Shown here piece by piece: positions 4,921 through 7,528 of a stretch of 7,528 bases of DNA; position 1 is the first letter of the stretch; every line of letters starts with the position of its first letter. The stretch covers positions 1 through 7,528 of the forward strand of contig JAJRXE010000519.1 of assembly GCA_024276455.1 (NCBI GenBank), given 5' to 3'. Both the position numbers and the translations under genes were made by a program. This DNA comes from Calditrichota bacterium. Lineage in GTDB: Bacteria > Calditrichota > Calditrichia > RBG-13-44-9. Below the pieces are notes generated by a model. It saw only the letters and a list, made by a program, of their open reading frames with translations. It did no database searches and was not told where the DNA came from.

Positions 4921-7325
4921 ACGCTCCCCCGTTTTGAGGTGGGATAGAGTTTGCGACCCAGCAGGATTTCTTCCAGATTCAGCGGCAGGTGGTGAAAGCG
5001 CCTGCCCGTGGCATTGCGCACCGCATTGGCAATAGCCGCCGCGGTCAACTCCAGCGTAGGCTCACCCAGCGACTTGGCTCCCCAGGCACCGTAGCGCTCT
5101 TCTCCCTCCACAAAGATGGGAACGATTTCGCCGATATCCTTGCTGGTGGGAATGAGGTACTGGTCGAAATTAAGCTCGCGGATGAATCCCTGATCCACGC
5201 TGATCTCTTCCCACAACCCGTACCCGGCGCCCTGGGTCACACCGCCGTACACCTGTCCCTGTGCGCCCAGCAAATTAATCACCGTGCCGGGATCGTGCAC
5301 CGCCACCACGCGTTCCACATACACCTCGCCGGTGGATAGGTTTACCGTGACCTCCGCAACCTGACAGCCGTACACGTAGGTAAAATAGGCGGGTCCCTGT
5401 CCCACCGATTCATCCCAGTGCACTTTGGGGCCGCTGTACCAGCCAATGGTCGCCAGATTGACGCCTTCCCAGTAAGCCAGGTTACACAGTTCGGCGAAGG
5501 CTATTTTGCGGTCGGGCTGGTTCTCCGGATACACGGTACGGTCGGCAAATACAAAATTCGTGGTTTCGGGCAGATTCCAGTGCCGCCGCAGGACCTTTTC
5601 CAGGCGCTGCCGCAGGGTTTCCGCAGCTACTTTAGTGGCTCCCCCACCCATTAACGTAGCGCGGGAAGCCACGGTGGGACCGCTGTCCCCCACGTAACCG
5701 GTGTCCAGGTCCAGATAGTAGATGTCCTCCGGGCGAAGGCCCAACACCTCCGCCGCAATGATGGAATAGGTGGTGCGCATCCCCTGACCGTTCTCCGCCA
5801 GTCCGGAGAGCAGATACGCCGAACCGTCCTGCTGCAAGGAAAGGTAGGCCGCTACGGCATCCACTCCTTCGGCACCCAGCGAGGTTCCCCGAAAACTCAC
5901 CGCCAGTCCGATGCCCTTGCGCAGCACCTCTTCCGGCTCCAGGAAATCTTCTTTATGCAGGATGAAGGGCCCCGGGTTTGCCGCCGCTTCTTCCAGCGCC
6001 GCCAGGTCCAGTCGTTTTTTCGTTTGCTGTTGATTCTCCCGCCAGCGACGGGCAAAGTCGGTCTCTCGCACCGCCGTCTCCAGTACGGTCAATACGTTCA
6101 CATCGTGCTTCTCTAACTTCTGCCCGGTCGCGGTGATGGAGCCGGAACGGAAGCCGTTGATGCGCCGAATTTCGTCCGGGGTCATTCCCAATTGAACGGC
6201 GATTTCGTCCATGATGGATTCCTGCGCAAAGATGGGCTGGGGAGAACCGAATCCGCGCATGGCACCGGCATAGGGATTGTTGGTGTACACCCCGCGCACA
6301 TCCGTCCACACGTTCTCGATCTCATACGGACCGGTAGCCTGCACCACGGTACGCCAGGTGACGAACGGCGTCATGGAGGAGTACGCTCCGCCATCGGCGA
6401 TGATGTCAATCTTCATGGCTTTGATTTTCCCTTCCCGGGTGAAGCCTACTTTGTAGTGCATGTAATAAGCGTGGCGTTTGTAGGATTCCTGAATGGACTC
6501 TTCCCGGCGATAGCGGATTTTCACCGGACGTCCGGTTTTCAGCGCAGCCACCGCTGCCCGGGCGGAAAGGATGTTCATGATGTCGTCTTTACCGCCGAAG
6601 GAACCCCCCAGTTCCGCCTGCTGAATCCGCACTTTCGCCAGCGGCCAGCCCAACACAGCCGCGACCACTTTGCGGGTGGTGTAGGGGTTCTGAATACTTC
6701 CTACGATGTGTACGCCTTTGTTCCCCTCGCGCGGGATGGCAATCACCGCTTCCGGCTCGATGTAGGCATGTTCGATGAAAGGCGTGGTGTAGGTCTGCTC
6801 CAGGATGTAATCGCTTTCGGCAAATCCCTTCTCCACATCGCCCTTGCGCAAAGGATGGTGAATGACCAGATTGCTTCCCAGTTCCGGGTGAATCAGCGGC
6901 GCATCCGGTTCCAGTGCCTTGCGCGGATCGGTAAGTACCGGCAACGGTTCATATTCCACGTTCACCAGCTCCCGCAAACGCAGGAGTTCTTCTTCCGATT
7001 CGCCCACCAGCATGGCCACCACATCGCCGGGCGTGACGATTTTTTGGTAACAGAAAATGGGCTGATCCTGTTTAATGGGACCGACCTTTTTCGCGCCGGG
7101 GATGTCGTTGGCATCGCAAATAGTCGTGAGCGCCGGGTGATTCTCGATGGCGGAATAGTCGATGGAACGGATTTTAGCATGGGCCACCGGTACCCGCACC
7201 ATTACTCCGTAGAGTTGATTGGGATAGTTGATGTCGTCAGCAAACTTTGCCTGCCCGGTTACCTTCTCTAACCCATCCTGCCGGATCACCGGTTTACCCA
7301 CAATATTGAATTTGCTCTTTTTCAT
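4917..7325 (-). CDS. xdhA: Xanthine dehydrogenase-family molybdopterin-binding catalytic subunit
   Basis: This 802-residue large subunit hydroxylates a heterocycle at a Mo-pterin centre; it is cytosolic with no Tat signal. Family signatures: the start IVGKPVIRQDGLEKVTGQAK (8-27, alpha/beta hammerhead), GSIQNPYTT (209-217), ELGGSFGGKDD (238-248), AGAMRGFGSPQ (353-363), ENGQGMRTT (511-519), and KSLGEPTLELTAAAIANA (751-768), where E755 is the catalytic glutamate. By hand alignment with bovine xanthine oxidase, R325 matches Arg880 and F359 matches Phe914. Glu802 becomes D247 and Phe1009 probably becomes L483. It is longer than the E. coli XdhA I recall (about 750), partly from an extra charged segment at about 430-466. 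The ATG has a GAGG Shine-Dalgarno 6 nt upstream and lies 47 bp after the amidohydrolase gene. Xanthine, urate-related or other purine substrates are plausible; selenium as a labile cofactor cannot be read from sequence. Confidence 0.93.
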   Translation of the reverse strand: MKKSKFNIVGKPVIRQDGLEKVTGQAKFADDINYPNQLYGVMVRVPVAHAKIRSIDYSAIENHPALTTICDANDIPGAKKVGPIKQDQPIFCYQKIVTPGDVVAMLVGESEEELLRLRELVNVEYEPLPVLTDPRKALEPDAPLIHPELGSNLVIHHPLRKGDVEKGFAESDYILEQTYTTPFIEHAYIEPEAVIAIPREGNKGVHIVGSIQNPYTTRKVVAAVLGWPLAKVRIQQAELGGSFGGKDDIMNILSARAAVAALKTGRPVKIRYRREESIQESYKRHAYYMHYKVGFTREGKIKAMKIDIIADGGAYSSMTPFVTWRTVVQATGPYEIENVWTDVRGVYTNNPYAGAMRGFGSPQPIFAQESIMDEIAVQLGMTPDEIRRINGFRSGSITATGQKLEKHDVNVLTVLETAVRETDFARRWRENQQQTKKRLDLAALEEAAANPGPFILHKEDFLEPEEVLRKGIGLAVSFRGTSLGAEGVDAVAAYLSLQQDGSAYLLSGLAENGQGMRTTYSIIAAEVLGLRPEDIYYLDLDTGYVGDSGPTVASRATLMGGGATKVAAETLRQRLEKVLRRHWNLPETTNFVFADRTVYPENQPDRKIAFAELCNLAYWEGVNLATIGWYSGPKVHWDESVGQGPAYFTYVYGCQVAEVTVNLSTGEVYVERVVAVHDPGTVINLLGAQGQVYGGVTQGAGYGLWEEISVDQGFIRELNFDQYLIPTSKDIGEIVPIFVEGEERYGAWGAKSLGEPTLELTAAAIANAVRNATGRRFHHLPLNLEEILLGRKLYPTSKRGSV
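4924..4930 (-). promoter_or_regulatory. Shine-Dalgarno of the FAD-subunit gene, deciding between two ATGs
   Basis: GGGGGAG on the minus strand lies inside the last codons of the Mo-subunit gene. It is 3 nt from the ATG at 4920 and 6 nt from the ATG at 4917. Six is the more usual spacing, so translation may begin at the second Met, with a TGATG stop-start overlap. Confidence 0.55.
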
Positions 7326-7331
7326 TTTTTG

Positions 7332-7335
7332 CCTC
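7332..7335 (-). promoter_or_regulatory. Shine-Dalgarno of the Mo-subunit gene
   Basis: GAGG on the minus strand lies 6 nt before the ATG at 7325, within the 47-bp spacer after the upstream gene. It supports the chosen start. No promoter is evident in the spacer, so the gene is probably co-transcribed with its upstream neighbour. Confidence 0.6.
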
Positions 7336-7372
7336 GAAAATAAAACGTTTGCCCTAATTTAAGGCTTTAAAT

Positions 7373-7528
7373 TTAGTTTTCAAATGCTTTGTACAAGCGT
7401 TCGCCTTGCTGGTGAATGTTTCGCATTATTTCTCCGAAATCATCGACCCTTAATTGTTGGTTTTTAAGGAGAAATTCCCCATTTTGCAGAACACTGTGGG
7501 CGGGAGCTTCCAGTACTCCGTAAATGTA
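7373..7528 (-). CDS. C-terminal end of an amidohydrolase-like protein (SsnA or other deaminase candidate), truncated by the window
   Basis: The minus strand is open from the window edge to TAA at 7375-7373, giving 51 residues that begin YIYGVLEAPAHSVLQNGEFL and end LYKAFEN. The segment HSVLQNGEFLLKNQQL resembles the closing beta-strand pattern of amidohydrolases (V-x-x-x-G-x-x-L/V-x-x-x-x-x-L), followed by a helix as in SsnA, guanine deaminase and TrzA/AtzB relatives. No metal ligands fall in this portion, so the family assignment is tentative. The position directly upstream of the xdh genes and near ygfK favours SsnA, which neighbours ygfK in E. coli and in purine-degrading anaerobes. Only 47 bp separate it from the Mo subunit, suggesting one operon. 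A hydantoinase or cytosine deaminase tail is an alternative. Confidence 0.6.
   Translation of the reverse strand, partial: YIYGVLEAPAHSVLQNGEFLLKNQQLRVDDFGEIMRNIHQQGERLYKAFEN

Noticed and set aside
6192..7271. A 359-codon open frame on the + strand opposite the Mo-subunit gene
   Set aside because: It is antisense to a clearly conserved catalytic domain, shows no recognisable motifs and is explained by GC-rich codon bias leaving the opposite strand open.
7356..7373. AATTTAA-ggct-TTAAATT inverted repeat between the amidohydrolase and Mo-subunit genes as an operator or terminator
   Set aside because: Seven AT-only pairs overlapping a stop codon are expected by chance in AT-rich spacer DNA and would form a weak stem without a T-run.

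Overview
The window carries a redox and purine-catabolism type gene set from what looks like an anaerobic bacterium. It is moderately GC-rich, with AT-rich repeats between genes. A 5'-truncated ygfK-type gene (nt 1-3090, + strand) faces, tail to tail, a minus-strand operon. In transcription order that operon reads: the last 51 codons of an amidohydrolase-like gene (7528-7373), the molybdopterin subunit (7325-4917), the FAD subunit (4920-4054) and the two-[2Fe-2S] subunit (3846-3382) of a xanthine-dehydrogenase-family molybdenum hydroxylase. The subunit order Mo-FAD-FeS matches E. coli xdhA-xdhB-xdhC. The company of ygfK and an amidohydrolase (SsnA is the obvious candidate) matches the ygfK-ssnA-ygfM-xdhD neighbourhood of E. 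coli and the anaerobic purine/urate clusters of gut Firmicutes.

The expected division of labour is inferred from these families. The Mo hydroxylase oxidises or reduces a purine-like N-heterocycle. Its electrons pass through two [2Fe-2S] centres and FAD. YgfK is a soluble multi-domain flavo-iron-sulfur enzyme (dihydroorotate-dehydrogenase-like barrel, GltD/NfnB-type NAD(P)H:FAD module, ferredoxin-like clusters) that links NAD(P)H to a low-potential or substrate-directed step. The amidohydrolase would deaminate or open a ring. Substrates are not determined by the sequence.

The two intergenic regions are unusual. The convergent gap (3091-3381) and the gap inside the xdh operon (3847-4053) are filled with low-complexity dispersed-type repeats of two families: an AAATTCCAAATCCC-type 14-mer, and a nine-base CAGGATGAA-type repeat. 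They abut or overlap the stop codons of three genes. The ygfK repeat encodes the last nine residues and the stop of the protein. The copies on either side of the small-subunit gene are in inverted orientation. Repeats of this style are common in genomes of uncultured FCB-group or similar environmental bacteria, so I lean towards such a host, but taxonomy cannot be settled here. I see no RNA genes, insertion-sequence genes, CRISPR arrays or convincing intrinsic terminators. Promoters of both transcription units lie outside the window.
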